Below are positions 1 to 9,545 of a DNA stretch of 64,000 nucleotides, in pieces (within the stretch, counting starts at the first letter, position 1; each line of letters starts with the position of its first letter). Under the pieces are notes generated by a model, which worked only from the letters and a program-made list of their open reading frames with translations, made no database searches and had not been told where the DNA came from. Location: NCBI GenBank assembly GCA_930367205.1, contig OV884011.1, forward strand, positions 117,363,866 to 117,427,865, written 5' to 3'. The stretch comes from Acanthosoma haemorrhoidale (lineage: Eukaryota; Arthropoda; Insecta; Hemiptera; Acanthosomatidae). The position numbers and the translations under genes are program-made.

Positions 1-955
1 TAATGTTCTAATTCAGTCTTGTACGTAAGGAATTATGAGGTCAGTGTGAAGAGTATGATTTCGCATGTAAAACGGTGCACCTGGGATAACTCTTAGAGCT
101 TTTGATTGGAAAATCTGTCTGGTACGATGTTTGCCTTCTTAGCACATCAATAAATTGATTTCAGTAAAAGTTTGTAGATCAATAATTTCTGGGACAATTT
201 TTAACGTTGATGAAATAAATGCTTCAATAGTTTTAGCCTGTGATTAAGCGTTAGTCGTTTCATTTTCGTGTGGGATTTCAAGTCAGCCCCTTATTCAATG
301 TAAGTCTTAAGTATTTAACTTTGTCAGTTGGTGCCAAAGGTTAGTTGTCAAAACTTACTGGAGGAAATTGACCACGTCGAAGATTGAACCTCGTGTATAA
401 GGATTTAGCAGTACTGATTTTAATATTTCAGATCGCAAAACAAGAGCTCCTGTCACGTAGAGCTTCGTCTCGAAAGAAGAAGCTAAATAATCAACAACGC
501 TGTGCAGTTAGTGGATGATTGAGTGAAGTGAGCGGAATCCGAATTGATGGCCTGGAGGTGAATTTTTTTGTTGAAAAAGAGCGTGCTATCGTTTATATAT
601 GAGTTTTTCCAAAAGTTTAGAAAGAGTGGAAGGATGGATGATGGGTCTATTTGAAGGAGGTAAGTGTGAAGTTTTACTAGCTTTTAAAACCATTCTGATA
701 AGGGAAAATTTCCATTGAATAGGAAAATTTGTTGTTCACAAAACAGAGTTATAAAGAGAAGTTAACTGCACAAGAGATTTTCGTAGCAAATTATGAAGTA
801 GTTTAGAAGTAATAAACCATGACCAGGCGATTTCCCTTTCGGCAGCCGTTTCATTTCACGAAGGACTTCTGGAGGATTTAAACCTTCTGGTGGAATCGAC
901 AGTGGTAGAGGAGTGTCAAGTACTGTCAATTGAGCTGTCATATTGACCGTTAGTC
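1..955 (-). mobile_element. Decayed jockey-like LINE, reverse transcriptase fragment
   Basis: On the minus strand broken frames spell reverse transcriptase blocks in the right order. A PEVLR...KGKSPG block near 870-810 is followed by SNRPIIHP...LSKLLEKL near 650-595, HQFGFRSLHS near 555-520, VVDYLASSFETK near 500-470, KVKYLRLTL near 330-300 and a C-terminal stretch resembling FQSKALRVI near 120-70. Stops and frameshifts occur throughout, so it is dead. The wording differs from the LINE at 5.4-10 kb, so it is a related but separate family. The window edge cuts its 3' end and no target duplication can be sought. The family call is from motif recognition, not a search. Confidence 0.7.
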
Positions 956-1915
956 AGGCGATAATATAAGAATAGGGTTTGAAAACGGAAGAGAGATGCC
1001 CAACATCAATTATAGGTTAAATAATTATGATTAAATGAAAATTCTTAAAATTTGATGACTGTATGATATAATTGTGTAGTGCATAATGATATTGTGAAAG
1101 GTTGTGGTAAGAGTTTAAAGGGGTCGAGAGTTCGAGAGGCCACCGAAGGGTGGCCCCGAAGCCAAATAGCCCTCAATATACTGGCATCCCTTCAGTCATT
1201 AAGTAATAATAGCATCTCGAAACCAGAAACATCTGCAATTCTCAGAATATTCATTTAATACTAACAACGTTATACTGAAAAAAAACACAAATTTTCATAA
1301 TCAAAATTATTGAAAATTCTCTTTTAAATGTAAGAAATCAATGTAGAAATGTAATTTCACCAATATTATTATCCAAGTACTGTCGTTTGCCAGTCTGCAT
1401 GTCATTGGTCTTATGATTGACGTTGGAAAAATAATTCAAATCGGGTAGTTTTAATTTATCCCCAAGGCAATGCAGTCCAGGCAACGAAGGGTAAAACTTT
1501 ACGATTTAAAAAAAAAAATGACATAGTTCTGATTTGTGGTACAGTTGTTGGGAAGTGTCCTGTACAACATACTAAATGCACCCAAGGGAGGGGTGAGCGC
1601 GGGGGGTGGTTCAAAGGTCATTTTTATTGGGGTTCCCCAAATATCTCACAAACTGGTCATTTTCATAAAACTTTCTTCATGTACAAAATTAAAGAGCATG
1701 AAATCACCTATAAATATGTTTTTATTTATTGTTTCAGCTAAGTCAGTGGTTTAGGAGATAGCGAGGGTTAAAAACAGAAAAATTTATAGTAGTTTTTAAA
1801 GCGGTTTATTGATAAGAAAAAAGAAGGAAAATATTAATATTGACCAAAGCAAATTCTTTTAATAAATGCAGCAATTCTGGGTAAAGTAAAAAACGTTGTA
1901 TACGAATAACATCAG
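956..1915. other. Non-coding stretch, AT-rich, with one GC hairpin
   Basis: No credible gene. Short open frames such as 1536-1754 look random. A perfect 7-bp inverted repeat (GGCCACC, loop GAAG, GGTGGCC) lies at 1138-1155 in a locally GC-rich patch, with no associated feature. Confidence 0.6.
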
Positions 1916-2738
1916 TGTCGGGTCGTCACGAGGGGGGTGCCTAGTTACCCTAGCCCTGGTGACAAAGTGAGGGTTGTTTGAGTTTATAACTTGGACAATC
2001 GTTTCATGACGGCTTTACCATCTGACTCCATTTTTTGATAGGGATGTGCCCCGACAATACACTATGTTCGGGAGAAGAGGTATAGGGTAGGTAGGTGGGT
2101 AGTTTGTGTGGTCTTGGAATGACCACGAATTCACACTCGGTATCTAAGGGTAGGCGAAATCCGTCCGGATCCCAAAGGCGAGTGTGAACCGGAGAGAGGC
2201 GGACTGAATCGCCGCGGGAAACACTGCTTGGTAAGTTTGCAGGGCCGCGACAACCGTTGTCCACTAGGGAGAGGTCTCTCAACGCAATGGGGTCTGACAA
2301 CGCCGGACTAAAACGTAGCGAGGTGAGGAGAAAAAGAGATGCAGAGGTTTTTCATAAAGAAGCAGCCAAGTTTCAGAGTTTCAAGCAGGAACCACGGGTC
2401 AGTTTAGTTGTCAGGAGATGATATACAGGACCCAAACCTCCGGTCTTAAATACCCAGCTGGCCTTGCCAGTAGCCAATAAGCATCGCTATTGTAGTGGCC
2501 AATGATGTGCGGTTCCTTTGTTCCCTTACAGAGCCGGGAGGGTCTCCCGGCGGTTGGGTCTATTGCATCCCTGGCAACTGGTGTCCCAGCTCATATAACT
2601 AATTGGCCCTGGCAGCATGTTTTATTGTTTAACATATTTACAATGATTTATATTTGGGTAATGTTATTTAAATTTGTTTACAATATATATACAATAAAGT
2701 ATAGGGTGATTTATCTTATGTAGTTAGCAGTCGCTACA
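1916..2738 (-). repeat. Gypsy-family LTR (3' LTR of a minus-strand element)
   Basis: This 823-bp LTR has canonical ends: read on the minus strand it begins TGTAGCGACTGC and ends GACCCGACA. It is closely similar to the LTR at 33888-34804, for example through the shared block from GGAGTCAGAT to the terminal GACCCGACA. A TATTTAA promoter-like box lies near 2446 on the sense strand. Immediately upstream on the sense strand is a purine tract ending GGGGGAGCTTT (about 2739-2752), the expected polypurine primer, followed by integrase sequence; this identifies it as the 3' LTR. The outer flank is ATCAG (1911-1915); the matching 5' end of the element is missing. Confidence 0.85.
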
Positions 2739-3251
2739 AAAGCTCCCCCGAATTAACCTATACTCGGTGAAGTTTGACAGTTGTTTTCTTTTTTTATTTT
2801 GTGTATATTTTTACCGTCGCGCTACCGAACTTCTTGAGCAGAGGTATGGTGGTGGAGTGTCTCCAGGTTCGGCGGTGTCTAGCAAATAAGCTGGCTTGAC
2901 ACGGTCTAGGGAAATGCGAGTCACCTTGTTATCTGCCATTATGACCACGTTTTTATCATTTCTACTGACTACTTGGTGAGGACCAGTATAAGCCGGTTCA
3001 AGGCTACGCCGGTGTTCTTGTCGAACGAAGACGTGTGTGCAGTTGTTGAGGTCTTTGCTAACGAACGTTTTCTTCCTGTCTTCCCGGTGTTGTGTGATGT
3101 TGCGTCGAACGCGGTGTCGTGTTGGTGTAAAGTATTCTCCGGGAAGGCGTAAGGGTTTTTTGTATGTTCGCTCAGCGACGCTGCACTCCAGGTCCTCCTT
3201 GATCACACTTCGTAGGCCAAGCAGGACTGCTGGCAGGCTTTGCGTATATCA
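2739..3251 (-). pseudogene. Ty3/gypsy pol fragment: integrase C-terminal end
   Basis: Minus-strand frame, open from about 3245 to a stop at 2811. The readable protein starts with a block like YTQSLPAVLLGLRS, followed by KEDLECSVAE, PLRLPGEYF, FVRQEHRRSLEPAYTGPH and VTRISLDRVKPAYL. These are the end of the integrase core and the small C-terminal DNA-binding barrel of Ty3/gypsy elements. Integrase inserts the cDNA into the host genome; this piece lacks all catalytic D,D,E residues. The first ATG-like start is a GTG and is not real: the frame simply enters from a missing upstream part. A TGA at about 3246 marks the 5' breakpoint. The polypurine tract and LTR follow directly, so this is the last ~0.5 kb of an otherwise deleted element. 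Confidence 0.8.
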
Positions 3252-3514
3252 CATAAGCATGAGATAAACTTAGTTCCAGTTGAGAGTGGTACACTTGTTA
3301 ATCTCTAATCAAGTACAAATGTTGTAGATAGTGAATTTCTCCTGCATCGAGTGAAGTGAAATCCGACTAATATGATACATCACTTATGAAGCCAAACCTT
3401 TTGGTTGAGATGTACAATGGGTTTTTATGGCTAAGTTGATCTAAACAGTACTGGGAGTGTAGAACAGAAACGAAGAGGTGACACAAAAACTTCTGTTGAT
3501 AACAAGAAGATAAT
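3252..3514. other. Non-coding spacer
   Basis: AT-rich sequence between the integrase fragment and the next gene fragment; no feature recognised. Confidence 0.5.
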
Positions 3515-4290
3515 ATGAATGTAATTGTTCAATACGAAAACTTTTTTGCCAACGAGAATAATAAAATGAGGCTTATTCAGCTGCTCTCACAAAAAATGGC
3601 TGCTAAAGGAATAGAAATAAGAGTAGCTACAAGTGATGCTGATTGAACCATTGTCATATGTGGAATATAAAAAGCAACTTCTCATCCTGCAATTGTAGTA
3701 ATAGGGGAAGACTTACTAGCCAGTTTGGAACCCCGAGAGAACAACATTCATTTCATAAAGCCCGGGAAAGGAAAAGTTGAAACAAAATGTTTTTGACTCA
3801 AATACTGGTTGAGGAATTATCTTTTTCAAGAAGTATCCTTTTCCAACATGCTTTCAGTCAATGTGACACCACCTCGGTCATTTTTCAGAAACAACCCATC
3901 GATAAGTCACTGTCGTCTTTTATAAACCTTCATCGACGTCACATAAAGTTTCTCTAGCTGGTGCAAAGATGTTCCTTAAAATCTACTAAGAGTGCTTGCT
4001 ACTGAACATGATCTGGACAACGACTGGTACTTTTCATTTCTTCCGTCATTGACCAAGCTGAAGAACGGTCTTGCATCACTGCCTCCAACAAAAGCTCAGC
4101 AGTACAATCGTTTTTCGGGCTTTATTTACAAGTCCTACAGTCACTTAATAACCAATTGCCACCAGAGCAGTGGGGGTGGGCCAAACTGGAAGATAGATCT
4201 GTAAATAGGTTACAAGGAAGGACCCATTCGCTGCTGACACAATCCAGAAATCCATTTGTGTCGTTGTTCAGCTGGAGGCGGTGGAAGGTG
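3515..4290 (+). pseudogene. Fragment (C-terminal part) of a multi-copy uncharacterised animal gene family
   Basis: Translated plus-strand frames, with stops and frameshifts, read NKMRLIQLLSQKM..KGIEIRVATSDAD, then GEDLLASLE, then a FQHAF..CDTTSVIF block near 3845-3895, a SLPPTK..QQ block near 4078-4110 and LPPEQWGWA near 4155-4180. I recognise this order as the C-terminal end of a large uncharacterised protein family common in arthropod and cnidarian genomes. In that family an NK(x)RxIxLL segment, an ATDDAD segment, a GEDTDLLVLL segment, an LPPT..A..HSxR segment and a TEWGWK segment follow each other. Function is unknown. Two other pieces of the same family lie at 13313-14430 and 43223-44045. 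This copy is clearly dead (first stop after ~43 codons). Confidence 0.6.
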
Positions 4291-5404
4291 CGAATGGAAG
4301 ACAGCAGGGTCCTGTTTGTGGCGACAAGGTATGTTGCCATGGAACATGAACCATTGGTCCACCTCTCAAATATGGATAATTAGGCATCGATTTCGGGGCG
4401 GAAGAAGTCAGACAGGCACACGGGTGAAAATATAAATGGTTCGTATTTTGAGACCCCTACTATTTGTTAAACAAAGGAAAAATAATATACCGGTATAATC
4501 AACATAATAATAAAATATATAAATTGTTAAAATTAATAGATTAAAATTGTTTAAAATGCTCTAATTCTAAGCATAGAATTGTTTTTTGGGGGGAACAAAT
4601 TTAATACAAAAAGTTAGTACTCCCTATTACCAGAATCAATTGTTGTTGTTTGCTTGTTGTTATTTGAAATTTTCAATTGTTAAAGATGACCTATATTGAC
4701 AGACTTCACAAATGTCTTCTATGACAAAGACGTAGGTAGGGACTACCAAATGCAGATATGAATCCCCAGGCACCTTAATTCATCGTTTGGAAGAAATTTA
4801 TAGATTCTATCAGTTTTCTCTATATATCTACTCAGCAGATTAATCACCTCTAATTCAAAGTTAGGTGGAGTTCCAAGATTTCTCAGTCAAATTGATTTTG
4901 TAATATCAAATTGTGTTCTACATTTGCATCAAGATCTGAATTAATGAAAAATTGTAGTGGTTAGAATATATATCCACCACAAGTTTGTTTGGGAATTGAG
5001 ATGTCACTTTTTCTAACATAGCCGGATGAAAAACACAAGACGGATCCAAATATTTCCCGCGAGGTAACTTCTCTTGAACAAAGCACGGAATAAACATTGG
5101 CTTTGAACACCCTGGAGTTTTACAACCCTTTTAGATACTTCTACCTAATCATTTCGCTGTTTCACAGCCCCATCACTTCTAAAACATTTTAGCTGATTCA
5201 ATTTCTTTGTAGAAATTTTCTCAACTTTCTTTAAAATCTCTTCTCCTTTATTGGTAACATGCAGACCACTCATTGAAGCTTTTCATTCGCTTGAAACTCA
5301 ACGTTCAGTTCTCGACCAAACAGTTAAAAAAGTACCTGAGCAGTAGCAGTATCCCCCGATTCATTAAGAGCCATGGAAAACCACTAAAAATCATTTGCTT
5401 GTTA
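4291..5404. other. Non-coding AT-rich stretch
   Basis: No gene or repeat recognised in about 1.1 kb before the LINE insertion; short open frames only. Confidence 0.5.
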
Positions 5405-5414
5405 AGAGACTATT
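5405..5414. repeat. Target-site duplication of LINE copy 1 (left)
   Basis: AGAGACTATT occurs here and again at 9959-9968. The last two T are ambiguous with the poly(T) run, so the duplication is 8-10 bp. Confidence 0.6.
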
Positions 5415-5434
5415 TTTTTTTTTTTTTTTTTAGA

Positions 5435-5597
5435 ACTTTATTGTGCAATAATTACAATCTGCCTTTTATAAGGCAATAATAATACAGATAAATGATCTCA
5501 TTCATACCATATTTACAGTCATCATTCACTCGCTCATTCATACAATAGGACATGATTGGAGAAACTGGCCATTGCCAGGACTCCCACTGTCACGCGA
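5435..5597 (-). promoter_or_regulatory. LINE 3' UTR with hairpin and polyadenylation signal
   Basis: On the sense strand the UTR ends with a perfect 6-bp hairpin (UGCCUU, loop AUAA, AAGGCA; plus-strand 5460-5475). Then follow an AUUGU/ACAAU pair and AATAAA just before the A tail. The same 75 bases recur unchanged at 40928-41002. In LINEs the 3' end is the usual RT recognition site; that role here is inferred. Confidence 0.55.
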
Positions 5598-7415
5598 TTA
5601 TAGCAGGTCACGAGGCCACTGCCGTTTCAGTCTCCGAGGAGGATTATAGGGATGAGTGGCGCAGTGCAAAGACTGTGCTACAGGATTAGGGTGGTTGGAA
5701 AGGCTACTGTGGAATTTCATAAACTTGGAAGGGATGAGTTCTAGAATGTAGGGTATATTAAGGTCGTTATGAAGGGTTTTGTTGCTGACATAATAAGGGG
5801 CATTTACTATTGTTCTCAGGACTTTGGATTGAAAGGATTGGATACGCTTGATGTTCGACTTTTTTGCTGTCCCCCATAGCTCTATTCCGTATGTCCAGAT
5901 TGGTTTAAGTATGACTTTGTAGATTAGTAGTTTATTTTCTATTGAGAGATGGGATGTCCTTTGAAGTAGTCTGTACAGTTGTCCAAAGCGTCTGTTTAGT
6001 TCTTGTCTTTTTAGTCTCGTATGTGGGTTCCAGGTCAGTCGTTTGTCGAGATGGAAGCCTAAGTACCGTACTGTCTCGGTTACTGGGAGAGGAATAGAAT
6101 TAAAATAAACTAATGGACAAGTCTTGCGACAAAGGGTGAAGGTAATGTGGGAGCATTTTGCTTCATTAACTTTGATCCGCCATTGATTGCACCAATACTC
6201 GATCTCGTCAAGGTGTTTTTGAAGGTTATGGGATGCTATGTCGGGGTCTGGGTGGGATGACAAGACTGCAGTGTCATCTGCAAATGTGGCCAAGAAGGTG
6301 TTGGAAGTAGAGGGGACATCAGCGGTGTATAGGTTATAGAGGATGGGGCCTAGGACACTGCCCTGTGGAACTCCTGCATTTATGGGATAGTAGTTAGAGT
6401 ATTCTAAGCCACAGCGGACTTGGAAGAAGCGGTTTGAAAGGTAGGACTGTAGGATTAGGAAAAGGGTCTGTGGTAAATGTCTTTTGAGCTTGTAGAGCAA
6501 ACCTGCGTGCCAAACCCTGTCAAAAGCTTGAGCTATATCGAGAAAGGCAGCAGTGCAATACTTTTTGGTTTCAAGGGCTGAGGAGATGTGATCAACAACG
6601 CGAAGGCCTTGTTGAGCAGTGGAATGTCGTTGGCGGAAACCAAACTGGTGTGTGGGAAAAAGGTTTTTGGATTCAACAATTGGAAGTAGACGTTTTAGTA
6701 GGAGTTTCTCAAATATTTTTGAGAGGATAGGGAGTAGGCTAATTGGACGGTAAGATGAGGTGTCATTGGGTGGTTTACCGGGTTTGGCGAATAGGAAAAT
6801 AATGGAATGTTTCCAGAGGAGAGGAAAGTGTGTCGTTCGGATAATGCAATTATATATATAGGTTAGGAAGATTATGGCTTTAGGAGGAAGTTGTTTGAGA
6901 ATTTGAGGAGTTAGGAGATCATATCCAGGGGATTTTCTGTAAGGTAAGTTTTTCAGAAGGTATTTGACCTCAGAGGGATTAACGGCTTTTGGTGGAAGAG
7001 AGAGAGGAATAGGTGAAGTGAGGAAATCTTCCACAGTTTTGCTTTGAGTATGGCTTTGATGAGAAAGGTGAGGTGTGAAAGTATGGGTAAGATGCAGAGC
7101 AAATTCCTCCGACCTATCCCCATCCGAGGCCGCCCAGGACCCATCATCACGACGGAGTGGATGTGAAACAGGTTGATACTTTAGGATTTTTTTGGTTACA
7201 TTCCACAAGGAGTTATCCCTGGTAGACAGAGAGGAGAGGTAGGAATTGAAAGAATATGAACGGAAGGATGCCAATCGCCGCTTTACAAATCGGCAGTACT
7301 GATTGTACGAGCGGCGATCAGCAGGATGCCGGGATCTTTGCCACACTGTTCTAGAGCGGCGTTTGGATTTGATTAGATCTTTGAGATGCTGAGGTAAACG
7401 ATTATGATTGTGGAT
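5598..7415 (-). CDS. LINE ORF2, reverse transcriptase half
   Basis: Reverse transcriptase of a jockey-like LINE, which copies the element RNA into DNA at a nicked target site. Open from just after the TGA at 7416-7418 to the stop at 5598; the first Met is at 7346, but the domain enters from upstream in the same frame. Blocks in order: KSPGYDLLTP, SSYRPISLLPILSKIFEKLL, HQFGFRQRHS, FLDIAQAFDRVWH (first catalytic Asp), GVPQGSVLGP, FADDTAVL (catalytic Asp pair), VRYLGFHLDKRLTW and a C-terminal thumb region ending near the NLNIPYI-type block. The active-site residues are intact. There is no RNase H domain, as usual for jockey. The only visible defect is the stop and deletion at its junction with the endonuclease. 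Confidence 0.9.
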   Translation of the reverse strand: MHNHNRLPQHLKDLIKSKRRSRTVWQRSRHPADRRSYNQYCRFVKRRLASFRSYSFNSYLSSLSTRDNSLWNVTKKILKYQPVSHPLRRDDGSWAASDGDRSEEFALHLTHTFTPHLSHQSHTQSKTVEDFLTSPIPLSLPPKAVNPSEVKYLLKNLPYRKSPGYDLLTPQILKQLPPKAIIFLTYIYNCIIRTTHFPLLWKHSIIFLFAKPGKPPNDTSSYRPISLLPILSKIFEKLLLKRLLPIVESKNLFPTHQFGFRQRHSTAQQGLRVVDHISSALETKKYCTAAFLDIAQAFDRVWHAGLLYKLKRHLPQTLFLILQSYLSNRFFQVRCGLEYSNYYPINAGVPQGSVLGPILYNLYTADVPSTSNTFLATFADDTAVLSSHPDPDIASHNLQKHLDEIEYWCNQWRIKVNEAKCSHITFTLCRKTCPLVYFNSIPLPVTETVRYLGFHLDKRLTWNPHTRLKRQELNRRFGQLYRLLQRTSHLSIENKLLIYKVILKPIWTYGIELWGTAKKSNIKRIQSFQSKVLRTIVNAPYYVSNKTLHNDLNIPYILELIPSKFMKFHSSLSNHPNPVAQSLHCATHPYNPPRRLKRQWPRDLL

Positions 7416-8207
7416 TCATGGGTGACGATGCCTCCCAAGCCAACCTCTGGACCAGAGTAGTGAAAGCTGGCGGAAGTGGTCCCAGTCAACTGGGCCCCTA
7501 ATAAATGAAGGAGGAGGCAGTTTGTGAATTGGTCTTAGGGAAATGGTTAATAATAAAGGACTATGATCAGAGGAGAGGTCATCGAGGCACTTGAGTGAAT
7601 AGTTTAGTGTTCCTAAACTATTGTAGAAGAAAAAGTCAAGGAGATCTGGATTTCGGTTGGGATCTGATGGCCAATAGGTGGCTGTGTCAGGAGAGATAGT
7701 GGAGCAATGTTTCCGTGTGAGTGCAGACAGCAAAGCACGTCCTCGTGTATTTGTGGATCTTGAGCCCCAGTGTTGGTGCTTTGCGTTAAAGTCCCCACCC
7801 ACAAGGAAACGATGCCCGATGGAGTCTAGAAAGGATATGAATTGGGAATCGGGAATGGATTTATTGGGAGGGCAGTACACTGATGCTAGAGTAAGGGGAA
7901 AAGTGAGGGTGGTGATTGACACTGCAGTGGATTGAAGGAAATCATGTGCTACCAAAGGAACTATGTGATGGGATATGGAGTTATGGACAATGACAGCGGT
8001 ACCTGCATGAGCTCTTCCATCTGGGTGATCAGTTCGATAAGTCTGGTACTGTCGAACGGTAAATGGTCGTTTACTTGTAAGTCTTGTTTCAGTAATAAGA
8101 GCTATATCGATGTTTTTGTCATGGAGTAGTGCTGTCAGTTCGTTAGTGTGGGTGCGAACACCATTCGCATTCCAAAGGAGAATGGATAAGGAGTCGGAAG
8201 GATCCAC
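7416..8207 (-). CDS. LINE ORF2, AP-type endonuclease half
   Basis: Apurinic-type endonuclease/exonuclease/phosphatase domain that nicks the target DNA to prime reverse transcription. Catalytic blocks are present in order: LLWNANG (Asn), ITETRL (Glu), YCPPNKS, VGGDFNAKHQHWGS (Asp and Asn), and LSSDHSPLL (Asp-His). The frame follows the ORF1 stop directly: TAA at 8208-8210, then GTG GAT CCT, with no ATG, so independent initiation is not obvious. The last ~15 residues (LLWSRGWLGRHRHP) are a frameshifted tail. Compared with copy 2, about 74 bp are deleted after the HFRQL block, and the frame then meets TGA. The RT half continues in the same frame after that stop. Confidence 0.88.
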   Translation of the reverse strand: MDPSDSLSILLWNANGVRTHTNELTALLHDKNIDIALITETRLTSKRPFTVRQYQTYRTDHPDGRAHAGTAVIVHNSISHHIVPLVAHDFLQSTAVSITTLTFPLTLASVYCPPNKSIPDSQFISFLDSIGHRFLVGGDFNAKHQHWGSRSTNTRGRALLSALTRKHCSTISPDTATYWPSDPNRNPDLLDFFFYNSLGTLNYSLKCLDDLSSDHSPLLLTISLRPIHKLPPPSFIRGPVDWDHFRQLSLLWSRGWLGRHRHP

Positions 8208-9545
8208 TTATGGATTTTGTTTAACGGGGATAAGGTAGGAGACAAGATTTGTAAGAAGGGAAATGAGGGGTGTAATTAGGGTTCTGAACTCTGTAAGGAA
8301 TGAGGTTAAAAGGCTGGTGAGATCTGAAGAGCTTGAAGGTGGCGGGATATGCGAGATGTGTGGTTGAGGATGGGATTGAGTTTGCCGATTGCTGGGATGA
8401 GCGGAGTGCTGGGAAAGAAGAACTTGCGGAGGAGGTGTGGGAAATGCCTGTGACTGCTCTCTGTTCCGAACTGCGTCAGCAAAAGAGACTGAAGGCCTCA
8501 AACTTCTGGCGGGGGCGCTTCTTGGGCTACCTGTGGCTGATGTTTCTTCTTCAGGACGACGACGTTGTTCACTTCTGGACTTTAGAATTCTATAAGCCTC
8601 ACAGCCTTTATAGTTTGCCGGGTGGCCTTGCTGACAGAGCACGCATACAGCAGGTGATTTTAGGGGCTTCTTGCACAATTCACTTTTGTTCTGCCCACTG
8701 CACTTTACACACCTGGGAGGGTGGTAGCAGTATGATTTTGTGTGCCCATATGCCTGGCAATTATGGCATTGGACGATGTCTCGTTTCGGGTAAGGCTTTT
8801 CGACCTGTACTCTTGTGTAGTATAAGTGGTTCAGCTCGTAGATTTTCTCCACTCCAGCTGTTCGCTCTAGATCGACAAAGAATAAGGGCATTGGTTTCTT
8901 GATCCTTGTATCATTTTCTTGTCTTTCCTCACGGAGGACATTCGTGATTTGGCGAACCTTGTACCCTAAACTTATCAGCTCATTTTCTATCTCGTCCGCT
9001 GGTGTTGTGGGATGCAGGTTTCTAATCACCACCCGCAGCGATCTTTCTTGCTTTAGTTGGTAGGTATGAAAATCAGCCTTGGTTTCTTCTAGGTATTTTA
9101 TAATTCCTCGGTATGTTTCAGGAGTGTCCGGAGAAACTTTTGTGTCCCGAGATCGATTGAGGCAAGTATATTTGCCTGTACCTACAACTTTGCTCAATTG
9201 AGTGCATAGTAATTTGAAATTACTAATGTTGCGAACGAATATCGCTGGTGGCTTGGGCTGTGTGGGTGTTGTTGTAGATTCCATGTCCTCTACCTCAATA
9301 TTTTTCAACACCTCGTAACTATTGGGTGTGAAAAAGGGAGACTCATGAGTTACTGTTGTTTGTTTTGATGTGGTGGGTTGTGGTGGTATCTCTTCCATAG
9401 AGCTGCTAGGTGCTGAGGAATTTATTGGAATATTCCGATTAGATCGCCGTGGCTTGCGTTTGACTGGTGACATAGTGGGCGTAGGTCCCAATGATCTTGA
9501 GCGTTTTTTTTTATTTTCTGATATAACTTGTTGATAGAAACGCAT
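8208..9545 (-). CDS. LINE ORF1, gag-like nucleic-acid-binding protein
   Basis: A 445-residue protein starting at ATG 9545; a second Met at about residue 25 (MSPVKRKPRR) could be the true start. ORF1 proteins of jockey elements package the RNA. A basic N-terminus (KKKRSRS, KRKPRRSNR) is followed by a region matching the domain found before zinc knuckles in jockey gag (LRVVIRNLHPTTPADEIENEL). Then come zinc knuckles near residues 260-320: CHNCQAYGHTKSYC is canonical C-x2-C-x4-H-x4-C. The second (CVKCSGQNKSELC) has lost its expected His, and the third (CVLCQQGHPANYKGC) is present. The C-terminus is Ser/Pro/His-rich and hydrophobic. It ends in TAA in frame with ORF2. Confidence 0.85.
   Translation of the reverse strand: MRFYQQVISENKKKRSRSLGPTPTMSPVKRKPRRSNRNIPINSSAPSSSMEEIPPQPTTSKQTTVTHESPFFTPNSYEVLKNIEVEDMESTTTPTQPKPPAIFVRNISNFKLLCTQLSKVVGTGKYTCLNRSRDTKVSPDTPETYRGIIKYLEETKADFHTYQLKQERSLRVVIRNLHPTTPADEIENELISLGYKVRQITNVLREERQENDTRIKKPMPLFFVDLERTAGVEKIYELNHLYYTRVQVEKPYPKRDIVQCHNCQAYGHTKSYCYHPPRCVKCSGQNKSELCKKPLKSPAVCVLCQQGHPANYKGCEAYRILKSRSEQRRRPEEETSATGSPRSAPARSLRPSVSFADAVRNREQSQAFPTPPPQVLLSQHSAHPSNRQTQSHPQPHISHIPPPSSSSDLTSLLTSFLTEFRTLITPLISLLTNLVSYLIPVKQNP

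Noticed and set aside
2004..2300. 98-codon minus-strand frame in the LTR
   Set aside because: It lies wholly inside a gypsy LTR and a similar stretch recurs in sister LTRs as non-coding sequence.
8333..8902. 189-codon plus-strand frame
   Set aside because: It is the antisense of LINE ORF1 with a clear zinc-knuckle protein on the other strand.
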